DNA of 15,887 nt from a bacterium. Its GTDB lineage: Bacteria; UBP14; UBA6098. The notes under the pieces are model-generated. The model made no database searches and was not told the origin of the DNA. It saw only the letters and a program-made list of their open reading frames with translations. Below, piece by piece: positions 8,901 through 15,400 of the stretch; within the stretch, counting starts at the first letter, position 1; each line of letters begins with the position of its first letter. A program made the position numbers and the translations under genes. The stretch lies in assembly GCA_030642425.1 (NCBI GenBank), contig DAOWNU010000005.1, forward strand, positions 1 through 15,887, written 5' to 3'.

Positions 8901-9765
8901 ATATCTCGGACTCGGCCTCGTCCGGGTCGCAGCCTCCGCCCGAAGTCCAGCCGTAACAATATGCAACATAAGCATATCCGGCATCGTCGGTAGTTACTAC
9001 CGACATATCCTCATAGGCCGTTGTATTCTGCATAACATAATTCGACCAGCTTGTGCCGCCGTTATTGGAAACGCCGCAATAGATGTCGTAATCGTAGTTA
9101 GCCGGGTCATACCAAAATGTATAGGATACATAGACATCCGCGGAACCGCCGGTGCCGTAACAGGCGATTCGCGGCCGGTTGCTGGTGCCGTAAGCATAGA
9201 CCTGAACCGCGTTAATCCAGCTTTCGCCGCCGTTGGTCGATTTGCTGAAATATATCCAGTAATTGTCGGCGTCTATCTCCTGCGCCCATGTTACATATAT
9301 TATTCCATCTGTGCCGACACAGCACGCCGGATGAAACTGCTGGCTCGTTGCGTCGTTGTTCACCCTGCCGTCGTTGTTCCAGTTGTTGTCAATATCGACA
9401 TGGCCGGGATCGTCGGGAGGATCGTCCGGGGGAAAAGGCCTGTGGGCCGCATATCCGCGCTCATCCAGTGTGCCGTTGAAAGTGTGCCGCGAACGCCATG
9501 CCCCCAGAGCGTGAATGCCGTTGCGATAATTAGTATTCGTAACCTGCTGCATCGCCTCGGATCGAACCCATTCCGGCACCTCGATACCGACAGCGGATCT
9601 TATCGCGTCCCCTGTCCTCTCGATAATATTTTTTTTGTAATCGGTTCGTTTTTCGGTAAGGCTGTTCACGGGCACGGAGGGCATAACAACGGGCCTCGAA
9701 GATATGACCACGCCCATTAACATCGTAACAGTAATTATGTAACCAAATATTCGCAAAAGTTTCAC
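2992..9765 (-). CDS. Giant secreted BNR propeller + ten WxW repeats + WSDGG repeats
   Basis: A 2257-residue exported protein. The GTG start at 9765 is chosen over the ATG at 9837 because GGAGG lies six bases upstream of it, it yields a clean signal peptide (MKLLRIFGYIITVTMLMGVV), and the ATG would sit almost on the transcription start. Numbering here is from GTG. Residues ~145-525 are a BNR/Asp-box propeller (SKSTNGGESW near 174, NYSDDRGTSW near 462, WWDTR near 506). Residues 525-860 are a beta-rich region shared with the neighbouring edge gene (WTDCGS at 755, then DFGFG and GAISPQ). Residues ~964-1766 are ten tandem ~80-residue units, each ending in W-x-W. Residues ~850-960 and ~1767-2105 hold a second family of InlB-B-like repeats (KNP...GxIxVD...WSDGG). 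The last ~150 residues form a beta-sandwich-like end domain (FGSHGWNVPPEQE). No LPXTG, T9SS sorting domain or autotransporter barrel was recognised. It is probably a surface or extracellular adhesin or fibre; exact function unknown. Confidence 0.9.
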   Translation of the reverse strand: MKLLRIFGYIITVTMLMGVVISSRPVVMPSVPVNSLTEKRTDYKKNIIERTGDAIRSAVGIEVPEWVRSEAMQQVTNTNYRNGIHALGAWRSRHTFNGTLDERGYAAHRPFPPDDPPDDPGHVDIDNNWNNDGRVNNDATSQQFHPACCVGTDGIIYVTWAQEIDADNYWIYFSKSTNGGESWINAVQVYAYGTSNRPRIACYGTGGSADVYVSYTFWYDPANYDYDIYCGVSNNGGTSWSNYVMQNTTAYEDMSVVTTDDAGYAYVAYCYGWTSGGGCDPDEAESEIFMKRSTTHGATWSSAYQLTDYGGQHDDILPAIATYGGGASCVLHLGWTHDYSTSGSDYDVFYKKITNAGGSPSIPSGYVTISAYTDNEYIIPGGIDVGPDGDPHIVYIYETASNGGGDIRYRRSYDVGNSFSSYINISARSTEELDPSIVVDEQDNPTTAWRDARFGNPDIYLNYSDDRGTSWRGDLKVNCDAGGSDQYWPSIGIWKDGWQRFIAVTWWDTRYDAGDVYFNGNSMTGVALNVDYIPTTPGSPLPGFDYMAFDAAKETTFTVADTYRIWFDPEYIVSNNILLDQLWAGSSSTERWAIANPGGWTWIAPSYYVPPDTGGAYPCGYYHQFWTIFNAFKGNPPVCTHTLPNVELDYSCFGVIVNDTINDAVDCSTWVDANTTFDLTGWVDLSPLQRWATIDPDTIGLVLAARNVDVEYFHQWFPFIILVGPSDTNWTFTEQHTQFGVSHLESGLYDDWQRWTDCGSQIEFSDTTDPLGFYAIDSTLFTCIDYFSSTIRYTNNTNVVVRNDFGFGQIDVDYATVPSPSSVSWGPGSVHHIGAISPQTFDDTVRFTYDHWSDAGAIDHDVTTPDDDINYTAFFNVEYKLDMTYSGETGSHVPTLTGEGWYWADSFATITASEAWDSAAGIRYGFSHWESDPVGAWFGDSASPNTTIIMDRHYTAIAVYSIQYELVVHSDDGYGYPDPPVGSNWVDAGVYLCAYAGSPDTIAHMFAVSWSGTGAVPTAGAGDMACFNMISSGTITWHWDNQLTLEVISTFGLPVPSVGTHYYDPGDYVECTVPTPFYLTGDMRAASSGYDGTSVIGSGGGNYVDFNITENCTLMWNWNLEYSLMVINPTGYGSPEPAIGVSWHVASSMVMARVLSPDPPYVCIGFDGVPPALPLSSPVDSIVFPMIAPTSLTWLWADEDEVVSLIVHDGGLGDAFPYGITYWFPGSEIEAHVTSPYPDPIDEEIRWVIDGYTGTGSCPSGAGASTGTWFIWVDSDLTWNWHEQYRLLIGSEPSYYGAPVPDTGAHFYDVGALVEGIVTTPWEDSIVCTGYTGTGSAPASSPDASFSFALDEPSSVLWHWGISVVELNVLSAHGTPNPSVGTHVYATGTNLDLSVNKYEYISSTERYECIGWLGTNSVPAAGSDTLVNVTLDINSLIDWQWEHQYRVDIDNPGDYDTPAPPEGQHWFADGEWVTCRITINPVDTMFCVGYFGTGSIESAWGMDIVTFLLEEYSTLQWVWMGIGSIESLVVHSDYGLPYPPVGVHYYPHGVTADCYMLDCIEEIGPDERYICDSYIGTGCVPTGGDTSVSFPMTSDGTLTWQWEHQYTFEVQNPTGLGSPVPSIGIYWMEADEPVDAYITVNPDGGMACIGYDGWGALVSGYGDSVHFDLSMPSGLQWNWLPEGDVYFLDVTSPYGPCNPPVGRNYIPIDIEITADAGPHNYEDEENRHTVYAFTGTGCVPASGDSNAVTFMMTSNGSIDWLWRDEILLSLTYSGCGAGVPTQTGAGWYRVSEYTEVTTSTSVEDGGTHYGFTGWLPGDGGAVIIAEDTWPATMVQVLAPCTLDAQYGIAVSCTLKKNPIEDFGGFIVDGVLYDGIHEYADWWAVGSSHDIEATSPDTSGGERFVFLNWSDGGPIAHEVGPIEESIVVTANYQGQFRLLIEKNPLHPEGFLRVDADTYFDSASVELWFTAGSAPTVGASEEDTVSSGEMYFWREWSDGGALTHVLEPISGPVDLIAYYNRQFRLIVAKNPAETLGTITIDDSLFEFVSSAQRWFAPGADTHWVEVSRLDYGVDSAYAFIGFDGDPSDTVLPKPVVLAAPESLTADYDWFEFELAFSIAPTVWDLGPGVTPRDITVTMIPPDLIVGTNLGNIPLDYGLALLTPDSLTAWDCGCYNGDDRVVLRANINLDPIAPAIFNPVWDCVKETNSWASNMVFGSHGWNVPPEQEQHFWLQMVTPSVSSDYELQTMLLRVWARVSLY
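3915..4467 (-). repeat. KNP...WSDGG (InlB-B-like) repeat block, protein-level
   Basis: The C-terminal third of the giant protein repeats a module of about 85 residues. It starts with KNP (residues 1856, 1941 and 2027), has a G-x-I/L-x-V/I-D strand, a W in the middle and usually ends in W-S-D-G-G (1908 and 1994). The third copy is degenerate (FDGDPSD instead of WSDGG). A related leading unit begins TYSG near residue 1771. The pattern matches the divergent InlB B-type repeats common in long bacterial surface proteins; that family link is from memory and was not searched. Limits are approximate. Confidence 0.6.
4468..6875 (-). repeat. Ten-copy ~80-residue WxW repeat array, protein-level
   Basis: Ten consecutive units span roughly residues 964-1766 of the giant protein. 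The first W of the WxW motif falls at 1037, 1116, 1194, 1279, 1358, 1439, 1517, 1600, 1677 and 1760, giving spacings of 77-85 residues. Each unit follows the scheme L-x-V, then G-x-P-x-P-x-V-G near its start, H-Y/W-Y/F-x-x-G, C-x-G-Y-x-G-T-G-S with Pro, an alternating polar/hydrophobic strand, then T-L-x-W-x-W and usually Q-Y. Copies are well diverged in DNA, so the expansion is old and held by selection on protein. I do not recognise a named family with certainty. Limits are approximate. Confidence 0.8.
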
Positions 9766-9771
9766 ACGAAA

Positions 9772-9776
9772 CCTCC
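9772..9776 (-). promoter_or_regulatory. Ribosome binding site deciding the GTG start
   Basis: GGAGG on the minus strand lies six bases before the GTG at 9765. It is the only strong Shine-Dalgarno sequence near either possible start of the giant gene. It selects the GTG start, which removes 24 residues that would otherwise precede the signal peptide. Confidence 0.75.
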
Positions 9777-9851
9777 GGGGTTTCCAGAAAATCGATGGGT
9801 GTGTGTTTTCTCCCTCGCCGAAGGAAGAACTCCCCATAATACAATTATATT

Positions 9852-9880
9852 ATAATACGGTATTATTAGACTATTGGCAA
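9852..9880 (-). promoter_or_regulatory. Sigma70-type promoter for the giant BNR gene
   Basis: TTGCCA (9875-9880) and TATTAT (9852-9857) on the minus strand are separated by exactly 17 bases. The start site would fall near 9845, giving an ~80-base leader before the GTG at 9765. An A/T run just upstream (9881-9900) could act as an UP element. Confidence 0.6.
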
Positions 9881-9925
9881 GTTTTTTTTCTATAAAAAAT
9901 ATGTCGGGTAAAGAGAAAATAATCC

Positions 9926-9954
9926 TTGACTAATTAACTACAAGTTCTTATACT
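9926..9954 (+). promoter_or_regulatory. Sigma70-type promoter for the M23 peptidase gene
   Basis: TTGACT (9926-9931) and TATACT (9949-9954) are separated by 17 bases, each one mismatch from consensus. The expected start site, near 9961, is only about six bases before the ATG at 9967. No Shine-Dalgarno sequence fits between them, which implies a leaderless mRNA. Confidence 0.65.
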
Positions 9955-9966
9955 AATTCGATTAAA

Positions 9967-10869
9967 ATGAATAAATACAGCTTTCAAATAATACCTCCTC
10001 ATTCCGGCAAAGTGAGACAACTGCGGGTCGATAACCGACGGTTGAAATGGATTCTCGCGGGCGTCGCCGCTTTCGTAGTTATCAATATAGCCGTTCTGGG
10101 ATTGAATATATTCCTATCTTTTAATACAGGCAATCATTTTGGGATGGCAAATGTCAACAGCGAGCTTTCGAAAAGACTGGATTACACTTCAGTTCTCACG
10201 GACTCGCTGGAAAGACTTTTGGCACAGCAATCTGAATTGAGCCGTCAGGTCAGGGATATTGCCGATCTGCCGCCTATCCCGGAAGATATGTTCGCATATG
10301 GAATCGGTGGACCGCAATTGCCCTTCGATCCGGATGAACCGCTCATTATCGCAAAGGCCAGAGAAATCGACCAGAAGCTCGATTCGCTCATCCTCGCCGC
10401 CGGGATAGAAAACAAGGCCCTAATCGAGGTTCACGATAAATTCGAAAGCAACAAGAAGCGATTCGCGCATACTCCCTCGATCTGGCCGATGCGGGGCTAT
10501 GTCAGTTCCGGATTCGGCCCGCGGCTCGACCCATTCACCGGTATCTGGAAAATGCACGAAGGTATCGATATTTGCGCGCGCAAAGGAACGCCTGTTCTGG
10601 CCACCGCCGACGGCAGAGTAAAATTCGCCGGATGGCATCACGGCTACGGCAAGACGGTGAAGGTCGATCACATTTATTATCAAACCCGGTATGGGCATTT
10701 AAACGAAATCAATGTTAAGCCGGGACAGCGAATCAAAAGGGGCGATATTATCGGGACCTGCGGCAATTCCGGCTATTCGACCGGCGTCCACCTGCACCAC
10801 GAGGTGCGCGTATCGGGCAAGCCCGTCGATCCGAAACAGTATCTATATCCCGACGTCGTGGTTGATTAG
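9967..10869 (+). CDS. Membrane-anchored M23 family (LytM-type) metallopeptidase
   Basis: A 300-residue zinc endopeptidase expected to cut peptidoglycan cross-links on the outer face of the inner membrane. Residues 1-26 are a short cytoplasmic tail (the SFQIIPPHSGKVRQLRV pattern is common at the start of such proteins). Residues ~27-51 form one membrane helix, so it is a type II anchored protein. Residues ~62-97 are helical with coiled-coil character. The M23 domain covers ~175-292 and keeps every key residue: H197 and D201 (HEGID) and H277 as zinc ligands, with H244 (RYGHL) and H275 of the HLH motif as catalytic histidines. It is therefore predicted to be active, not a degenerate EnvC/NlpD-like activator. 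It is transcribed away from the giant BNR gene and converges on the TPR operon, with ten bases between stop codons. No ribosome binding site precedes the ATG. An elongation or septation role cannot be told from sequence. Confidence 0.93.
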   Translation: MNKYSFQIIPPHSGKVRQLRVDNRRLKWILAGVAAFVVINIAVLGLNIFLSFNTGNHFGMANVNSELSKRLDYTSVLTDSLERLLAQQSELSRQVRDIADLPPIPEDMFAYGIGGPQLPFDPDEPLIIAKAREIDQKLDSLILAAGIENKALIEVHDKFESNKKRFAHTPSIWPMRGYVSSGFGPRLDPFTGIWKMHEGIDICARKGTPVLATADGRVKFAGWHHGYGKTVKVDHIYYQTRYGHLNEINVKPGQRIKRGDIIGTCGNSGYSTGVHLHHEVRVSGKPVDPKQYLYPDVVVD

Positions 10870-10879
10870 CGGACACTAC

Positions 10880-12490
10880 TTAATCATTCTTGCCCGGTGA
10901 CTTGTTCACATCTTTGCTTTTATTTCCCTCTAATTCATCTATCCACTCCATCACTTCGAGGCTCCGAAAATTGACCTCTGAAAAGGCCAAATTATACTGT
11001 TCGAGCGCACGACCGAGCAGACCCAACTCTTCGAAAATAACCCCCGCCAGCAGGTTCGCGACATACATACGACGATTTATTTTCGCGGTTTGCAGAAAAA
11101 GATCCGCTGCAATAACCTTATTGCCAAGATCGTATTCGACCAGAGCGAGATCATAGACAGCCCAGAAATTGGAAGAGTCCGCCTCGATTGCCTGTTTTAG
11201 GGGATGCACAGCCTCTTCCGGGCGTCCGAGAAGATAGAGCAATGCGCCCTTATATACCCATAAATTAGGGTTCAATTCCTCGTTTATAAGCGAATCGACA
11301 AGTTGAAGGCCGTATTCCCATCGAGAGGAGTCCTCCATAACGGAAGAAAGCTGTATCGAAGCTCGCCACCTCGGCGGCAATATTCGGGCACTTCTCTTTC
11401 CACGGGCGTTTAGCGCGGTCAATGTCGATTCCGCAAATGCAACTTCGCCATAGGCCAGGGCGTCGTAAATGGGAAAAAGAGAGTTCTCGGTCTTTATGAC
11501 AACCGAAGGATTGGCGGTGCATCTTGTAATTAGGCCGTTCGGGTAAAGTGCGGCGCATTCGAAAAGGGCGGTTCCTTCGTAAAACCGGGCGAATCTGCCA
11601 ATGTCCCCCGATATTTCGAAACCGCCGGGTTCGGTGACAAGAGTGTCCCCCTGAACGATATAGAAGCTTCCGAAAAGGTCCCGGATATCCTCGAGATCGT
11701 CGTTGAAAAATTCCGATTCAATTTCCCTTGCGAATACAACCGATGTTCGAATCCACAGGATGACCGCGTCGCTGCCCAATTCGTTGATTATTCTCAGAGT
11801 GAAGTGGAATTTGCCTTCCTCCGCGTGCGGTAAAAACTCTATCTGAAATTTTAACTTTGCGGTTCTAAACTCTGAACGGGACATATCGTTGCCGAAACGA
11901 TCCATCCTCAAGGCCTGAAACGCTTTCTTCAGGCTCTTCTGCTTCTCAGTCTCAGCATATTCTCTCAATCGCACAAGCGCAAGGTCATTATAAAGCCCGG
12001 CGCGCTCGTCTTTCTTTACATCTTTTATTCTGCGTTCGAGGATGTCCGCCGCTTTTTCATATTCCCCGCTGCGAGTCAACAGAAGAGCGTAATCTCCAAT
12101 TGCCCGGTCGTCGTCGGGATTCCTCTCGAGATGCAACAGGAAAAGGGACTCCGGCAGTTCGAAACATCCCGCAGACTCGATAACTCTGGCCATATCGGCG
12201 AGATAGACATCCTCGAGCCCCCTTTCGATATGGGCAAGAAAGATATAGATAATTGCCGATATCTGATCGTGGTCGATATAGGATGAGTCGATAAGATCGG
12301 CGAGATCCCGTGGAACGCCAAGTTCTTCATGGTAAGATAATGCCGCGACCTCGGCCGATTCGAGGAATCTTCGCGAACATACCCCGTCTGTCAGATCGAT
12401 GGCGGTCTGAGAGAAAAGGGGGGATAATATCCCCCCCATTAAGATAGCAATTATTGCTACTAATAATTTATTTTCCGGGCGTATAGGCAT
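10880..12490 (-). CDS. Exported TPR protein, second gene of the TPR/NHL operon
   Basis: A 536-residue protein. Residues 1-28 are a signal peptide (VAIIAILMGGILSPLFSQ, cleavage likely near SQ/TA), so it acts in the periplasm or at the outer membrane. Residues ~115-200 hold helical TPR-type pairs (GDYALLLTRSGEYEKAADIL). Residues ~206-345 are beta-rich with no family I recognise. Residues ~390-510 are clear TPRs (VYKGALLYLLGRPEEAVHPL, WAVYDLALVEYDLGNKVIAA). The ATG overlaps the end of the upstream gene by 23 bases in another frame, which points to translational coupling; its own ribosome binding site is poor (GGGA only two bases away, or AAGGG about 11 away). A strong inverted repeat lies inside codons 18-24. 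Its stop faces the M23 gene stop ten bases away. Probably a protein-protein scaffold for the TPR/NHL partner; function otherwise unknown. Confidence 0.88.
   Translation of the reverse strand: MPIRPENKLLVAIIAILMGGILSPLFSQTAIDLTDGVCSRRFLESAEVAALSYHEELGVPRDLADLIDSSYIDHDQISAIIYIFLAHIERGLEDVYLADMARVIESAGCFELPESLFLLHLERNPDDDRAIGDYALLLTRSGEYEKAADILERRIKDVKKDERAGLYNDLALVRLREYAETEKQKSLKKAFQALRMDRFGNDMSRSEFRTAKLKFQIEFLPHAEEGKFHFTLRIINELGSDAVILWIRTSVVFAREIESEFFNDDLEDIRDLFGSFYIVQGDTLVTEPGGFEISGDIGRFARFYEGTALFECAALYPNGLITRCTANPSVVIKTENSLFPIYDALAYGEVAFAESTLTALNARGKRSARILPPRWRASIQLSSVMEDSSRWEYGLQLVDSLINEELNPNLWVYKGALLYLLGRPEEAVHPLKQAIEADSSNFWAVYDLALVEYDLGNKVIAADLFLQTAKINRRMYVANLLAGVIFEELGLLGRALEQYNLAFSEVNFRSLEVMEWIDELEGNKSKDVNKSPGKND
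12414..12437 (-). terminator. Intragenic terminator-like hairpin with G7 tract in signal-peptide codons
   Basis: On the minus strand a G7 run is followed by AUAUUAU and then C6 and UUUU. Positions 12418-12436 form a perfect inverted repeat: arms of GGGGGGATA and its complement around one central base. In RNA this is realistically a 7-bp, almost all G-C stem with a 5-base loop, directly followed by UUUUCUCUC. It begins about 31 bases after the stop codon of the upstream TPR/NHL gene, where an intrinsic terminator would sit, yet it lies within the downstream TPR gene. The U-tract is short, so termination would be partial. Confidence 0.5.
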
Positions 12491-15400
12491 TATCCCAAGC
12501 GCCCTTGAGAACCGCTACCGCGTCCTTTCCGGCGATATAAACCGTGGCATCGGGGCCTTTTCCAATCTGCGACATCGCAACCGGCGCAGGAACCTGTGCG
12601 GTAGCCGTTCCCAGAAGCTCGAATCTATTTGTGTATTTAAAAACCTTATTCGTGACGTAATCCGCCACGTAGATGAAGCCGTCAGGATCAACAAAGATGG
12701 CTCCGGGACATTTTTGTCCCGGCAGAACAACCTCCTGAACCATCTCGCCAACCGGAGTGAAAACGAAAACCTTGCCGAGAACCAGATCGGTAACGAGGAA
12801 ACGATTATCGGAAGCCCGGTATGCAATCCCATACGGATGCTGTAAATAATCCCCGCCAAATTTGCTTCGGAAATTCACGCCCTCGAAAACAACAATTCTG
12901 TTGTTTCCCGTGTCCACAATATAGTATTTGCCCTCTTGTGCGATAGCGGAAGAAGGTTTGATAAGGGGCGCTCCGCCGTAGGATTCGCCCTTCACCGCGA
13001 TTGGCTGGGCGTCGCCGCCGTCCGAAGTTATAAGCTTTATCTGTCCCAATCTGCCGTCAATAACGAGAATGTAGTCGCCGTCGATAGCAAGGCCGGTAAC
13101 TGCGGCAACCTTGATATCCTCGTAAGGGATCGATCCTATCAGCCCTCCGCCCGGCTCGCGCCGGAAGAGCGCTTTCTTCGCGTTGTTTGCCACAACAACC
13201 TGATTGCCGGATGAGGCTATCGCCATAGGCTCTTTCGAGTCGTCGAGGTCGGAGGCCTTAACATAGCGAACCGCCTTCTTTATTTTCACATCGACATCCA
13301 GCTCCTCGGTTATCGACATCGATTCCGCAAACTTGTAGTAGCCCTTCATCTCGACAACGATCTCGTGAGTGGCGCGGCTTAGCGTGGCTCGATATTTATC
13401 GCCGCTGACCTTTTCCGCAAGGTTCAAATCGCCGTCGATTGCGAGTGTATGATCTCCGCTGACGGGCTTATCTTTCGAGTCCTTTATAACAAAATGGATG
13501 GTGATCGTCGTTTTCGGGGGGCTATCTGAGATCAGATCGTCCATCGGGAATATCTTTTTGCCCTCGGAAACCCTCTGCCACATCAGGATGGCCTCGGCGC
13601 GAAGTTCGTCCATCTGGGCCTTCGGATCCGCAAGGGACTCGTATGTTATCGGCGAACCGATGGGCGTAAGATTTCCGGATTGCGGGGGAACATTGCCCGC
13701 GCAATCGAGACGCTCGAAAACGGTTCTGGCTTTGATATGCCACGATTCGGACCGTGGTGTGCTCGCGATAACCTTCTTCAGATATGTTCCCCTCGTAACA
13801 CAGTTAGAATTGGCCATGCCATAGACATAAGCGGGGCGAATGTATTTGTCCTTCAGGGAACTTAACGCGCTCAAGGTTTTATCCTTGTCCTCGATATTAA
13901 GATAGCCGATGCCGATAGAGTATTTCGCCTCGATCTTGAGCGGAGCGCTCACGGCGTTGAGAACCGCCTTTGCGGAGGTCATCACCTCGCCGGCCTCCTG
14001 GCGCGATTCGAGCGCGGTGGCCTGCTTTATCATTGCGATACCCGCGAGGAATTTCGCCTCGTTTTTCATATTGGACGCAACCCCCGAATAATTGGCCACG
14101 TATTCGAACAGGCCCTTTGCCAATCCGACATCGCGGAGACGGGGCTGACCGGCCTCACGGTTTGCTTTTTCGAGGAAATAGCGCCCAAAATTAAGGTAAG
14201 CCTTGGCATCTTCGGGAAGCTCGAGTTCGGTCATTCTCAAACGCGTAATAACCCTGTTGATATCGCTCGTTCCGCTTGCAATACCCTCCTGCACTTCGAT
14301 AATTTGAATTCGAACCTGCGCCTGATCGACAACGTCTTGAGAGAGGTATTTATAATATCCGCCGGAGCTTGAAGTGAGAGCCTGATAGGAGGTCTTAGCT
14401 GTCTGAAGCATGGGGGTCATCTCTTTAAGAGTAGCGTCCCAGAACGTGCACTCGGCCTCGCGGAATTTAGCGTCGGCTTTGATTATCGACTCGCGTGTCG
14501 ATCCACCCACCCTGCCGAGAACATTGTTGAATTGCCCCGAGGCTTGCGGGTAATTGTTCGCCTGTTCGATAGCCTCGATATACTTGACCCATCCTATCCA
14601 ATAGTTAGCCATATATGTCGAACTGATAATTCCCTGCCAACCGTTAATTGCGGCGTTTGGCTGGGCCTGTCCTGCGAAGTATCTGAGCAATTGGGCGTCC
14701 GCCGCACGGACGTTCTTATCGGAAGCCCACTGTCCCGAAGCCGATTGGCTCGAAATATCTTCGAGAACGGTTCTAAGCTCGGCCGTCTCTCCGGCAGAAC
14801 CTTTTGCGATTCTGTTTGCTATAAGGCTGAACGTCACATAGGGCTTAACCGCTGCAAAAGCTCCCATCGCTCCTTTTGCGGCGTTAATTCTTGTCTCGGC
14901 CGTTTCGAGTTCGCTGAGAATCACATCGTCGCGGTTCTGGTTGGACAGTTTTTTCTCACCCCATTCGTCCGGGCGCACCTGCATATAAAGCCGCGCAAGG
15001 TAATAATGGCATTCGCCCTCCATAAGCCGCGACAGAACGGCTATCTGCTCGTTGCCGGCCTCGTTCAACTCCGCGAAATAACCGGTGGCGGTAGTGAGAT
15101 CGTTTTTGGCCGCCTTATACTCCGTCACATTATAGAGCTTAATTATCCCGCGTTCGAACAAGCAGAGCGCCGCAGTATATTTAGCCTGCTCTATCTCCGT
15201 CGCCATTTCCTCCTTGGAATCGTCGAGAGCGGGGTCCTCGAGGAAATCGCGGAAATCGCCGTAGGCCTCGCCGAGTTTTCTTATTCTGACATTCTCGACT
15301 TTGCTAAGTTGGAACTGGCGATATGAAGCGAGGCCCCTTCGATATTTACTATCGAGATAGAACCTGCCGAGCTTTTCAATATTAGCGAAGGCTGTTATTG

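Noticed and set aside
9766..9837. ATG at 9837 as the start of the giant gene
   Set aside because: It would add 24 charged or polar residues before a good signal peptide, lacks a ribosome binding site, and lies within a few bases of the predicted transcription start. GTG at 9765 has GGAGG six bases away.
9861..9900. A/T runs in the divergent region as a terminator or origin
   Set aside because: No stem precedes the T-run, and no DnaA-box cluster was seen. Promoter-associated A/T tracts explain it better.
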